Below, piece by piece: positions 21,790 through 30,139 of a stretch of 64,000 nt of DNA (within the stretch, counting starts at the first letter, position 1; the number at the start of each line of letters is the position of its first letter). The notes under the pieces are model-generated. The model searched no databases. It worked only from the letters and a program-made list of their open reading frames with translations, and was not told the DNA's origin. The stretch spans positions 62,001 to 126,000 of the forward strand of contig CAZDCW010000001.1 of NCBI GenBank assembly GCA_964504135.1, read 5' to 3'. The DNA is from JACPTG01 sp964504135. Its GTDB lineage: Archaea; Nanobdellota; Nanobdellia; Woesearchaeales; UBA10216. Position numbers and translations under genes: made by a program.

Positions 21790-22459
21790 GGAGAAGGAGA
21801 TATTTGAAGCGCTTAAAAAGATTAAGACCTGCCAATTTGTAGTGATTGGCGGCTATGCAGTAAATGCTTATGCGCTGCCTCGTTTCTCAGTGGATTGTGA
21901 TGTTGTTGTGGAGGATGATGCTGCTGCCAAGGCGATTGGGTCAGAGCTTGGAAAGTCCGGCTATATCGGCGCCAAATCGGATAAAAGGCTTTCCTATGAA
22001 GGTAACGAAGGTAAATTTGAGAGGCATGAAAAGCAGATTGATAAGGATTTTAAGGTAAGCGTGGACATTCTTATTGGAGAAGTGTTTGACAGGCAGACAG
22101 GCTGCAGCTTTAGCGCCAAATGGGTATTTGATAATTCAGCTATAAGGCGGCTAAGGGGAAAAACAATAACCGAATCCCTGGAATTGCGGATTATTGATAT
22201 AGATGCGCTTATTGTGATGAAGTTCATATGCGCAAGGCTTCCTGACATCAGGGATGTTTTCATGCTGATGCCAAGTGCAAAGGATAAGAGATGGATTAAG
22301 GAAGAAATTTCAAAAAGGCTTTATTTTGAAAAGGCATTTCACAAGATTGAGGCCAAGGTGACTTCCTCCCAATTCAAGAACAATCTTCAAGGCGTATTTG
22401 GCTATGTTGACACTAAGGCATTTGAGAAGAATAAGAAAGCAATTTTGAGCTTGAAGTGA
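21770..22459 (+). CDS. AbiEii-like nucleotidyltransferase (toxin)
   Basis: In this 229-residue protein, FVVIGGYAVNAYALPRFSVD-CDVVV carries the GG motif and the D-x-D pair of the DNA polymerase-beta/MNT superfamily, and VSVDILIGEVFD gives the third acidic strand. Later helices (DIDALIVMKFICARLPDIRD) complete the AbiEii/MenT-like fold. Such toxins transfer nucleotides to tRNA or other targets, and abortive infection is the best-known outcome. The start ATG at 21770 lies within the end of the upstream gene, so the two are coupled. A housekeeping nucleotidyltransferase is possible but less likely given the neighbour. Confidence 0.78.
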   Translation: MGLLQLREKEIFEALKKIKTCQFVVIGGYAVNAYALPRFSVDCDVVVEDDAAAKAIGSELGKSGYIGAKSDKRLSYEGNEGKFERHEKQIDKDFKVSVDILIGEVFDRQTGCSFSAKWVFDNSAIRRLRGKTITESLELRIIDIDALIVMKFICARLPDIRDVFMLMPSAKDKRWIKEEISKRLYFEKAFHKIEAKVTSSQFKNNLQGVFGYVDTKAFEKNKKAILSLK

Positions 22460-22665
22460 CTGGGGTGTTAAAATCCCGGATGCCCGGTGTGGTACTGTTT
22501 TCCCACAGCCCGGCGGGGGCAGCTGAAACAAGGCATGAACAGACCACTACTAGTCAAATGTAGGTATGTGTCAAATGCCTGTGCCCTCTGCAAGAAATCC
22601 CGATGCCATAAGCTTTATATATCATTATTCCCGCTTGCTTGCATCAATTTTTGAGGTGGGTTTTG

Positions 22666-22944
22666 ATGAAGGCTGATGGCAACGATGAGGAGTTCACTGG
22701 GGAGGAGCATGAGGAGGATATTTATGATGAGGATGCGCGTGAAACCCTTGAAGAGGAGGAGGATGAGATAACTCCTGGCGAGGAGGGCTTCATGAAGGGC
22801 TATGAGGAGGGTAGCAAGATGGCCCGCTGCCCGAAGTGCGGCAAGTCCATCCTGAGGGATTTTGTTGAGAGGGAGTTTGGCGGCGAGGTTTACAGGTTCT
22901 GCTCTGAATCGTGCTTAGCGGCTTATAAGCCAAAGCGGGGATAG
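22666..22944 (+). CDS. Acidic protein with C-terminal zinc-binding motif
   Basis: This is a 92-residue protein. The ATG at 22666 has GAGGTGG upstream; a TTG at 22639 in frame is rejected. The first 55 residues are very rich in glutamate and aspartate. The last 40 contain CPKCGKS and FCSESC, two cysteine pairs forming a TRASH/YHS-like zinc ribbon. A strong TATA (CTTTATATAT near 22612) lies upstream. It stands 8 bp before the BatA/vWA gene and heads that operon. A metal-binding or nucleic-acid-binding adaptor is possible. Confidence 0.72.
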   Translation: MKADGNDEEFTGEEHEEDIYDEDARETLEEEEDEITPGEEGFMKGYEEGSKMARCPKCGKSILRDFVEREFGGEVYRFCSESCLAAYKPKRG

Positions 22945-22952
22945 CCTGGTAT

Positions 22953-24716
22953 ATGGTTGATTTCCAGTTCGGCAACAGCTGGGGCTGGTACGCCTTTTTC
23001 AGCCTGCTTGTCCTGGTAATCCTTTATCTTGTCAGGCCAAAGCCTGTTGAGCGCGACATTCCTTCCCTTATGTTTTTCCTCAGGGACAGGGGGACGAGCA
23101 GGAAGTCTTCTTTCTTCAGGCGGCTTTTCAGCAGCCTGGTTTTTCTCCTTCAGCTTCTCTGCCTTGCGCTTCTTGCCCTGGCGATTACCTCCCCTTTCAC
23201 GACTTTCTTCGGCACTTCGGCTATAGAAAGGACAGTCATTGTTCTTGATGGCTCTGCCAGCATGCAGGTGCCAGGCCGCTTTCAGAATGCCCTTAGCGCA
23301 GCTCGCCAGGAGCTTAACGGCGAGGTGAGCGTTGTTGTGGCTCAGAATGTTCCGCTGCTTCTGCTTGAGAACGGCAACAGGGAGCAGGCCTTGAAGGTTC
23401 TCTCTTCTGTTGAGCCTAAGGATACTGGCTCGGATATTGGTGATGCCATGCTGCTTGGCGGCGATGTCATAGGCGAGAGGACTGGGAAGGTTGTTGTCAT
23501 CAGCGATTTCATCAGCACAGAGGGGCCTGACCCTGTTGTGGCCAAGCGCTCCCTGCTGGCCAGGGGCATCAGCGTTTCTTTTAAGGACGTGAAGGAGCCT
23601 GCGAAAAACGCTGGCATCGTTGACCTTTACCTTGGCAAGTTTACTTCCAGGGCTGTTGTCAGGAATTATGATTCAGTCCCGCGGACAGTCACCTTGAGCG
23701 TGGCCGGCGAAAAGGAGGTAAAGAAGATTCCAAGGAAGGTGCTGGCTGGTTCAGTTGAGGTTTTTGAGTTCTCCACCATTCCTGGCTCGTCAGAGATAAG
23801 TATAGATGAAAAGGATGATTTTGAGGCTGATAACCATGCTTACATAAGCGCTCCGGGGATAAGGAGGATTAAGGTCTTGCTTGTCACCAATGCAGACAGG
23901 AGCTTTCTTAAGACTGCGCTGCAGGCTTCCAGGGATATTGAGCTTACTGTTGCAGAGCCTCCTGTGATTCCTGACATCAGTCATGATGTGGTAATCCTGC
24001 ACAGCGTCTCTCCTGATCATATCCTTCCTGATTTTTACCAGGAGGTGCGGGAGGCGGTCAGCAATGGCTCCTCGCTGGTAATTACCGCGCAGGATAACAT
24101 GGCCGGTTTTCCGGCTGACCTGCTTCCTGTTAGCCTGGGCCCTGTCAGGAACAATACCCGCGTTTCCACCGTGATTCTCAACAAGTTCACTTCTGATGTT
24201 GACTTCGGCACCGCATTTAAGTTCCATAATGCCTCGGCCAGGGCTGATACGGCTGTTATCGCTGATGCTGATGGCTCTGCGATGCTGGTCCTGCAGGATT
24301 TTGGCGCAGGCAAGGTCATCTATTACGGCATTATTGACGAGTTCAGCGATTTCAAGACAACTGTTTCCTACCCTATCTTCTGGAGCAAGCTTATCAATTT
24401 CCTGACTGAGACTGAGGACCTTGCTGACTACAATTTCAGGACAGGCAGGGTTTTGGCTGACTCTTCGGGCAAAAAGTACTTGGACAAGGCGGGCTTTTAC
24501 AATTTTGGCTCTAAGAGGGTGTCTGCCAGCTTGCTGAACGCCAGAGAGTCCGATGTTTCAGGCGATACTGGCAAGGTGTTGGAGGAGGCGCGGCTTCTGT
24601 CCGCGAGGGAGGGTGTTGAGAAGCGTGATGTCAGCTTTGAGCGCCTTCTCATCCTTGCTGCTATGCTGGTTTTGTTTCTTGAGCTGCTTTATATCAAGTG
24701 GAGGGGTGATTTCTGA
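22953..24716 (+). CDS. BatA-like membrane protein with von Willebrand A domain (1)
   Basis: The 587-residue protein opens with the BatA N-terminal module: a membrane helix (WYAFFSLLVLVILYLVRPKP), a basic loop, then a second helix LFSSLVFLLQLLCLALLALA. A vWA-type region follows, with IVLDGSASMQ (MIDAS DxSxS) near residue 95. The remainder is a periplasm-facing glutamine-amidotransferase-like/DUF fold containing VVILHSVSPDHILPDFYQEV. A last helix (LLILAAMLVLFLELLYIKW) re-enters the membrane. Such proteins pair with MoxR ATPases and DUF58 proteins in metal-dependent chaperone or envelope-maturation systems. Both partners are encoded in this cluster. Confidence 0.82.
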   Translation: MVDFQFGNSWGWYAFFSLLVLVILYLVRPKPVERDIPSLMFFLRDRGTSRKSSFFRRLFSSLVFLLQLLCLALLALAITSPFTTFFGTSAIERTVIVLDGSASMQVPGRFQNALSAARQELNGEVSVVVAQNVPLLLLENGNREQALKVLSSVEPKDTGSDIGDAMLLGGDVIGERTGKVVVISDFISTEGPDPVVAKRSLLARGISVSFKDVKEPAKNAGIVDLYLGKFTSRAVVRNYDSVPRTVTLSVAGEKEVKKIPRKVLAGSVEVFEFSTIPGSSEISIDEKDDFEADNHAYISAPGIRRIKVLLVTNADRSFLKTALQASRDIELTVAEPPVIPDISHDVVILHSVSPDHILPDFYQEVREAVSNGSSLVITAQDNMAGFPADLLPVSLGPVRNNTRVSTVILNKFTSDVDFGTAFKFHNASARADTAVIADADGSAMLVLQDFGAGKVIYYGIIDEFSDFKTTVSYPIFWSKLINFLTETEDLADYNFRTGRVLADSSGKKYLDKAGFYNFGSKRVSASLLNARESDVSGDTGKVLEEARLLSAREGVEKRDVSFERLLILAAMLVLFLELLYIKWRGDF

Positions 24717-27105
24717 TTGTAAGCTTTACCCATCCTGGACTGCTGTGGCTTATCCTGCCTGCCATTGCAGTGCTGTTCCTTGTAATTACGCATGAGTTTG
24801 TCAGGTTTGGCAGCAGGCTTGAGCAGGAGTCTTTTGTGGCTTCAAGGAGGAGGGGAAGGTTCCTGCTCTTCCTGTCAAGGGTAGCCGTCTTCTCCTTGCT
24901 TATCGCTGCCTTGGCAGGCCCGTTTGACCTGCGCCAGGCTGAGATTCCAGGCAATCCCGAGCTTAACATCTTCGCTGACAGGTCTGTTTCCTTCGGGGTG
25001 TTTGACACCTCCACAGCAGACTCCATTGCTTCTGAAGTTGAGAAGTCCATTCCTGTCAACGTCAGGACGATTGCTGAGGCTAACCGCTCTGCGCTGGGTG
25101 ATATGATTCTTGCGAATATCCGCGGTGATGACAATGTCCTTCTTGTCACTGATGGGAACAACAACTATGGAAGGTCTCTTGGCGACGTTATTTTGTTCGC
25201 ATCTTCCCTTAACACCACCATAAGCGCGGTCAGCCTTTCGCCTGTTGAAAAGGACGCTGCTGTCTTCATTGACGGCCCTTCTGAGACGACTGCTGATGCT
25301 GATAATGAGTTTGTGGTTTCTGTTGCCTCAACAGGGGTCATGATACCTTTCATGCTGAGGGTTTTTGTTGATGATGAGCTTGTGCTGGAAAGGGAGGTAT
25401 CTGAGGCGTCATCATTTGCTTTTACAAGCAGGCTTAAGGAGGGTTATCACAGGCTCAGGGCTGATATTTCTGCTGATGACAGGTTCAGGCAGAACAACCG
25501 CTTCCTGAAGGCTGTGAAGGTCCAGCCCAAGCCTAAGGTTCTGTTTGTGTCCCAGAAGGTCTCCCCGTCTGCCCCTGTATTCTCCGAGCTTTACGATGTT
25601 ACTGTTGCCAGTTCAGTCCCCTCTGACATTCGCGGCTATGCCGCAGTTATAATAAACGACGTTAAGCTTTCCTCGCTTCCTGTTGACCGCCTTTCGGATT
25701 ACGTGCTGGATGGCAACGGCCTTTTTGTGATTGGCGGAAAGTCATCCTTTGACCGGGATGATTACAGGTCGCTTCAGTACAAGCCTTATGAGGCTCTGCT
25801 TCCGGTTGTTGTTGGCACCGGTAAGGATGAGCCGAAGAAGGATGTTAATGTCATTATCCTTGTTGATGTTTCAGGCAGCACAGGCTCAGTTTTCGGAAAG
25901 GCAAGTGGCAGCACTGTTGAGGAGGTGGAGAAGGCGCTCGCCGTATCTGTCNNNNNNNNNNGCTTAAGCCTTCAGACAGGGTTGGCGTTATCGCATTTGA
26001 GTCCATTCCCCATAAGGTATCTGACATTCAGAAGCTTTCTGACAATCCGGATTTGGAGGACAGGATAGCCCGCATTTCGTATGGAAGGGGCACTGATATC
26101 GGAGCAGGGATTTCCGCAGCCATTGAGATGCTTGCCCCTGTCCAGGGCAGCAAAAGTATAATTCTGATTTCAGATGGCATCCCAGGCACTCCTGCCCCTG
26201 ATGATGTGAGGATGGCCTCGTCTGCCTCTGCCGCTGGCATTCGCATTTATGCTGTTGGCGTTGGTGAGCGCACAAACACAAGGCACATGCAGGATATCGC
26301 CGCCGCTGGCAGGGGCGCGTATTTCGAGCCTAAGGAGACTGAGAAGCTTAAGATAGTCCTTGGCGAGTCTGAGAAGGCCAATGCGTCCTATTCCCTGGAC
26401 ACTGTCAACAACTATCATTTCATCACCAGGAATTTGAGGCTGAAGGCTTCTGTCAGCGGCCACAATTTTGTGCTTCCAAAGTCGCAGGCGCAATTGCTTG
26501 TTGCAACAGCTTCAAGTGAGCCTATCCTCACCGTCTGGAGGCTTGGGCTTGGCCGCGTTGCGGTTCTTTCAACCGATGACGGCTCGTCATGGGGCGGCGA
26601 CATCCTTTCCAGGGATAATTCAAGGCTTCTTTCAAGGTCTGCGAACTGGGTTATTGGAGACCTGGGCAGGGCAAAGGACTTTGACGTTGACATGGATGAC
26701 GTTTTCCTGGGCGAGGAGCTGGAGATATTCGTGAAGAGCCGTCAGGTTCCTGCAGCCCCGAATCTTAACTTTTCAAAGATTGGCGAAAACGTCTACATGG
26801 CTTCATACACTCCTAAGGACTCTGGCTTCTACGAGTTTTTTGATTCTATTGTGGCGGTGAACTATCAGAAGGAGCTCAGGGAGGTGGGCATGAACAGGGC
26901 TCTGGCTGAGCTTGTCTCGGTTACTGGAGGCGTGATGTTTGAGCCTGGGGACGTTCAGGGCATTGTCCAGAAGGTAAGGCAGGATTCCAAGCGCAGCAGG
27001 TCAGAGTCTAACAGTTACTCCTGGATTCTTGCGGCTGCCGCCATTGGCCTCTTCCTTTTGGAGGTGGCTGTCAGGCGTGCAATGGAGATAAGGAGGTCTA
27101 AGTAA
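24716..27105 (+). CDS. BatA-like membrane protein with von Willebrand A domain (2), spans assembly gap
   Basis: The frame starts in the 5' overlap with the previous gene. HPGLLWLILPAIAVLFLVIT is a BatA-type first helix, but the only in-frame starts before it are the ATT at 24716 or CTG at 24713; the GTG at 24770 would cut the helix in half. The protein has a second helix (LLFLSRVAVFSLLIAALAGP), a beta-rich middle and a vWA domain (VIILVDVSGSTGS, MIDAS DVSGS) that runs into ten N bases. After the gap it continues in a new frame (VGVIAFESIPHKVSDIQKLS, then GTDIGAGISAAIEM) and ends with a membrane helix. It is one gene; the apparent frameshift is due to the unknown gap size. Confidence 0.78.
25952..25961. 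other. Assembly gap (10 N)
   Basis: Ten undetermined bases lie inside the second vWA gene, and the frame changes across them. Confidence 0.99.
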
Positions 27106-27137
27106 ACTATTTAAATGGCGTTGGCAATGGTGGAGTC

Positions 27138-27632
27138 ATGGGCTACATAAGGAGGAACGTTAACCTGTTCCTGCTGCTGCTTATCATAGTTGCGCTTGGC
27201 GTTATGGCAGGGCTCAGTGCCTATTATCAGGTTACTTACAAGAACCTGTCCGGAAGCTATGATACCAAGCTTCGGGAACTTAACCAATTGAACTATAACC
27301 TGTCTGTGCAGCGGGCCCAGCTCAGCCAGCTTAATGAGGAGCTTCAGGTTAAGGCTGAGGCAAAGGACAGGTTTGACGTGCTGTATACCAACATCAGCGG
27401 CTATAACGAGCGGCTCAGCTCGGATTTGTCCGGAACAAAAGCTGAGCTTATTGACGCCCTTCAGAGGCTCAAGCAGGCCACAGGGGAGCTTGCAACCGCG
27501 AAGTCAGAGCTTGACACAACCAAGTCAGCGCTTACCACGCAGCTGAAGTACACTGCCGAGCTTGAGGCTGATGTTGCCTCTCTTAGGACGCAGAACTGCA
27601 ACCTGAGGAAGAAGCTTAACGAGACGTGCTGA
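27138..27632 (+). CDS. Membrane-anchored coiled-coil protein
   Basis: In this 164-residue protein an N-terminal helix, NLFLLLLIIVALGVMAGLSA, follows a short basic start, and then about 120 residues of heptad-repeat coiled coil (LRELNQLNYNLSVQRAQLSQ, LIDALQRLKQATGELATAKS). It ends with two cysteines near the C-terminus. A TATTTAAATG element about 27 bp before the ATG implies a promoter inside the cluster. It may be an assembly or spacer component for the neighbouring vWA/MoxR proteins. Confidence 0.75.
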   Translation: MGYIRRNVNLFLLLLIIVALGVMAGLSAYYQVTYKNLSGSYDTKLRELNQLNYNLSVQRAQLSQLNEELQVKAEAKDRFDVLYTNISGYNERLSSDLSGTKAELIDALQRLKQATGELATAKSELDTTKSALTTQLKYTAELEADVASLRTQNCNLRKKLNETC

Positions 27633-27635
27633 AAA

Positions 27636-28448
27636 ATGAAGCAGCTTGCATTTGCACTGGGCGAGTTGAGGTTTGGCATAGGCAAGGTCATGCTCTTTGA
27701 GCTTGCGCTGGACACCCTGATTGTCCTGCTTTTGTCCTACCTCGCCCTTTCCCTTCTGAATATGCCTCTTGTCTTCGCCGCCTCTGTTACCTTTGCATAC
27801 TTCATGGCCTTGCTTGGCCGGCAGCTTTCAGTCAACAGGATTAGGGAGGTCGAGTTGTTCTATCCCAAGCTTAATGAGAAGCTCAGGACAGCTGCCGAGT
27901 ACATAAGGGTCGACAACCCTGTTGTTAACGAGCTGCACAATGAAGTGTTGTCTGACCTTAAGGGCGTTGAGGAGGCTGAGTTTGTTGATGAGCGCGACAT
28001 CCTTGCAAAGTCAGGCGTTGTGGCAGTTCTATGTTTCATCCTCATCCTCCTGGCTCCGGTTTCAATAAGTCTTGAGGACTTTACCCCGGTTCTTCCTGCC
28101 GGCGCAGGCTCAGAGCTTAACGTCACTTTCGACCTTGGCGGCGAGCCTGATGACAGTTCTGTTGGGCTGGGAGGCGGAAAGGCTGGCGGCGGCAAGATTG
28201 CCTATGCAGAGGACATTTTCGGCGCTCCGGCCATTGCAAAGCTTGGCGAGGAGGATGTTGAGTTGAGGATCAAGCCGGCCGGTGACTCTATTAACATCCG
28301 CGAAGTCAGGGAAGTCGAGGCCAGGGAGTTCCAGGAAAGCTATCCAAAGGAGGTTTTTGCAGTATCATCAGCGGCCTTTGAGGAGAGGATTCCAAGGGAG
28401 CAGCAGGAAGTGGTGAAGAACTACTTTTCAGCGATTGCTAAAGGGTGA
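27636..28448 (+). CDS. Membrane protein of the MoxR/vWA cluster
   Basis: The 270-residue protein starts 3 bp after the coiled-coil gene. Two hydrophobic helices lie near the N-terminus (LDTLIVLLLSYLALSLLNMP, LVFAASVTFAYFMALL), then a cytosolic helical stretch and a third helix (GVVAVLCFILILLAPVSISL). The C-terminal 120 residues are glycine-rich, with a GLGGGKAGGGK segment, and acidic. It resembles small archaeal proteins co-occurring with MoxR; a precise family was not recognised. The end reaches within 14 bp of the MoxR start. Confidence 0.68.
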   Translation: MKQLAFALGELRFGIGKVMLFELALDTLIVLLLSYLALSLLNMPLVFAASVTFAYFMALLGRQLSVNRIREVELFYPKLNEKLRTAAEYIRVDNPVVNELHNEVLSDLKGVEEAEFVDERDILAKSGVVAVLCFILILLAPVSISLEDFTPVLPAGAGSELNVTFDLGGEPDDSSVGLGGGKAGGGKIAYAEDIFGAPAIAKLGEEDVELRIKPAGDSINIREVREVEAREFQESYPKEVFAVSSAAFEERIPREQQEVVKNYFSAIAKG

Positions 28449-28461
28449 AAAAGGTGATAAA

Positions 28462-29453
28462 ATGCAGGCTTACAAGAAGACGTTTGAGGATTTGAAGTCA
28501 GAGATTGGCAAGGTGATTGTCGGCCAGGACGAGGTTATTGAGCAGGTTCTCGTCGGACTGCTGACGAACAGCAACGTTCTGATGGAGGGATATCCCGGCC
28601 TTGCGAAGACGCTCACTGTCCGCACTATTGCCCGTTGCCTTGACCTTAANNNNNNNNNNNNNNNNNGACAACCATAGTGCGGACAATTGCAAGGCTGATG
28701 GACCTTAAGTTCAGCAGGATTCAGAACACCCCTGACCTTATGCCTTCTGACGTGATTGGCACTTACGTTATTGAGGAGAACAATGGCAAGAGGGAGTTCC
28801 GCTTCCACCCCGGCCCGATTTTCGCCAATGTTGTGCTCGCTGATGAGATTAACAGGGCAACGCCAAAGACCCAGTCAGCGATGCTGGAGGCTATGCAGGA
28901 AAAGCAGGTAACTGTTGGAAACTCCACGTTTAAGCTTGATGAGCCTTTCTTTGTATTGGCCACACAAAACCCAATCGAACAGGAAGGCGTCTACCCTCTT
29001 CCAGAAGCCCAGGCGGACAGGTTCCTGTTGAAAATAAGGGTTTCCTATCCGACTTATCAGGAGGAGATGGAGATAGTTAACAGATACGGCGCTGAGCTTA
29101 AGGACCGCCGTGTTAAGGTCGTTCTTGACAAGTCCCAGCTTGTAGCCCTTCAGGAGCTGACAAGGCAGGTTCCCATAGCTTCAGATTTGAAGGAGCGTGT
29201 TGTCAAGCTCATTTCCAAGACAAGGGGCTCGGAGCTTCTCGCCTACGGCGCATCCCCCAGAGCTACAATTGGCTTGATTCTGGCCGCTAAGGCCCGCGCA
29301 CTGATTGACGGCCGCAACCATGTCTCATCTGAGGATATCCAGAAGATGGCCTTTCCGATTCTCCGCCACAGGATTATCCTCAACTTCGAGGCAGAGCGCA
29401 AGGGCATGACAGCTGATGACGCAATCACCCAACTGCTCGAGAAGGTGAAGTAA
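28462..29453 (+). CDS. moxR: MoxR-family AAA+ ATPase, spans assembly gap
   Basis: The start ATG at 28462 follows AAGGTGAT. The N-terminal KVIVGQDEVIEQVLVGLLTN and Walker A GYPGLAKT precede 17 N bases. After them, SDVIGTYVIEENNGKREFRF, Walker B VVLADEINRATPKTQSAMLE and ATQNPIEQEGVYPLPEAQAD (sensor 1) are classic MoxR signatures, and the C-terminal lid helices follow. MoxR ATPases act with vWA and DUF58 proteins to remodel or insert metal in protein complexes. On both sides of the gap the same peptide (VRTIAR..DL) is encoded with different codons, so the gap join duplicates sequence. Confidence 0.9.
28650..28666. other. Assembly gap (17 N) inside the MoxR gene
   Basis: The sequences flanking the gap encode the same peptide in two synonymous-divergent versions. 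The true length is probably negative (contigs overlapping but from different strains). Confidence 0.99.
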
Positions 29454-29533
29454 AAGTGAACCTTGGTGAATCCGACAACAAGCCAAAGTCTGGCAAAAAG
29501 AAGCTTGATGGGTAAAAAAGAAGGGGTGGGCGA

Positions 29534-30139
29534 GTGGTAACTAAATCATCGGTATTGTTACTCCTGATTATCGGACTGATTTTATTTATTGGATGTAACA
29601 TCCAAACAAAAGGAGATGCCAATTCTATTTCAGGAAAGGTCATCCCAGAACAAGCGGGGATAAGAGTTCAGGCAATACAGAATTTATCACTAATTAATGA
29701 AACTTTGACGGATGAAAAAGGAAATTTTAAAATTGCTGGATTGAAAAAAGGGAATTACAGTCTATTGTTTAAATCAGATCATGAAGTTTACGTTTACAAT
29801 AATAGGCAAAGAGAAACCGATATAAAAGATACGTTGAGCTCTAGTTCTTCAAATATTTTAATAGACTTAAACAGAAGTTTGCCACTCATGTTTAAAGGGC
29901 TAATACTCGTCACATTTAAACCAAACATTTCTGATGAAGAAGTAAATGAAACTATAGATTCTTGCCAATGCAGATTAGCTGCAAAAGATTTGATTTTTGG
30001 GAAAAAAATCTATACGTTAGCTACCCCTCCAGATAAGACGGAATTTGAAATAGTAAGAGAACTTAGAAAAAATGAAAAAATAGAATCAGCGGACATAGAC
30101 TTTATGACTTTTGCTGGAGACTATGGTACTAAGTACTAA
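29534..30139 (+). CDS. Lipoprotein with carboxypeptidase-like and propeptide-like domains
   Basis: The 201-residue protein starts at a GTG preceded by AAGGGGTGGG. The signal peptide SSVLLLLIIGLILFIGC ends in a lipobox (LFIGC), so it should be lipid-anchored outside the cell. Residues 30-100 look like a carboxypeptidase regulatory-like beta sandwich (SGKVIPEQAGIRVQAIQNLS, GNFKIAGLKKGNYSLLF). The C-terminal part (ILVTFKPNISDEEVNETI, LRKNEKIESADIDF) resembles the propeptide/inhibitor fold of fervidolysin-type subtilases. It overlaps the start of the subtilase gene, so it may be a chaperone or inhibitor of that enzyme. The sequence is AT-rich compared with moxR. Confidence 0.7.
   Translation: MVTKSSVLLLLIIGLILFIGCNIQTKGDANSISGKVIPEQAGIRVQAIQNLSLINETLTDEKGNFKIAGLKKGNYSLLFKSDHEVYVYNNRQRETDIKDTLSSSSSNILIDLNRSLPLMFKGLILVTFKPNISDEEVNETIDSCQCRLAAKDLIFGKKIYTLATPPDKTEFEIVRELRKNEKIESADIDFMTFAGDYGTKY

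Noticed and set aside
22470..22560. Hairpin GCCCGG...CCCGGC between the AbiE-like pair and the zinc-ribbon gene
   Set aside because: It is short with mismatches, and no second copy was seen. It may be a terminator but the evidence is too thin.
29456..29515. 19-codon frame after moxR (GTG start)
   Set aside because: Too short and without a ribosome site. It could be a remnant of the gene cut by the insertion, but this cannot be shown.
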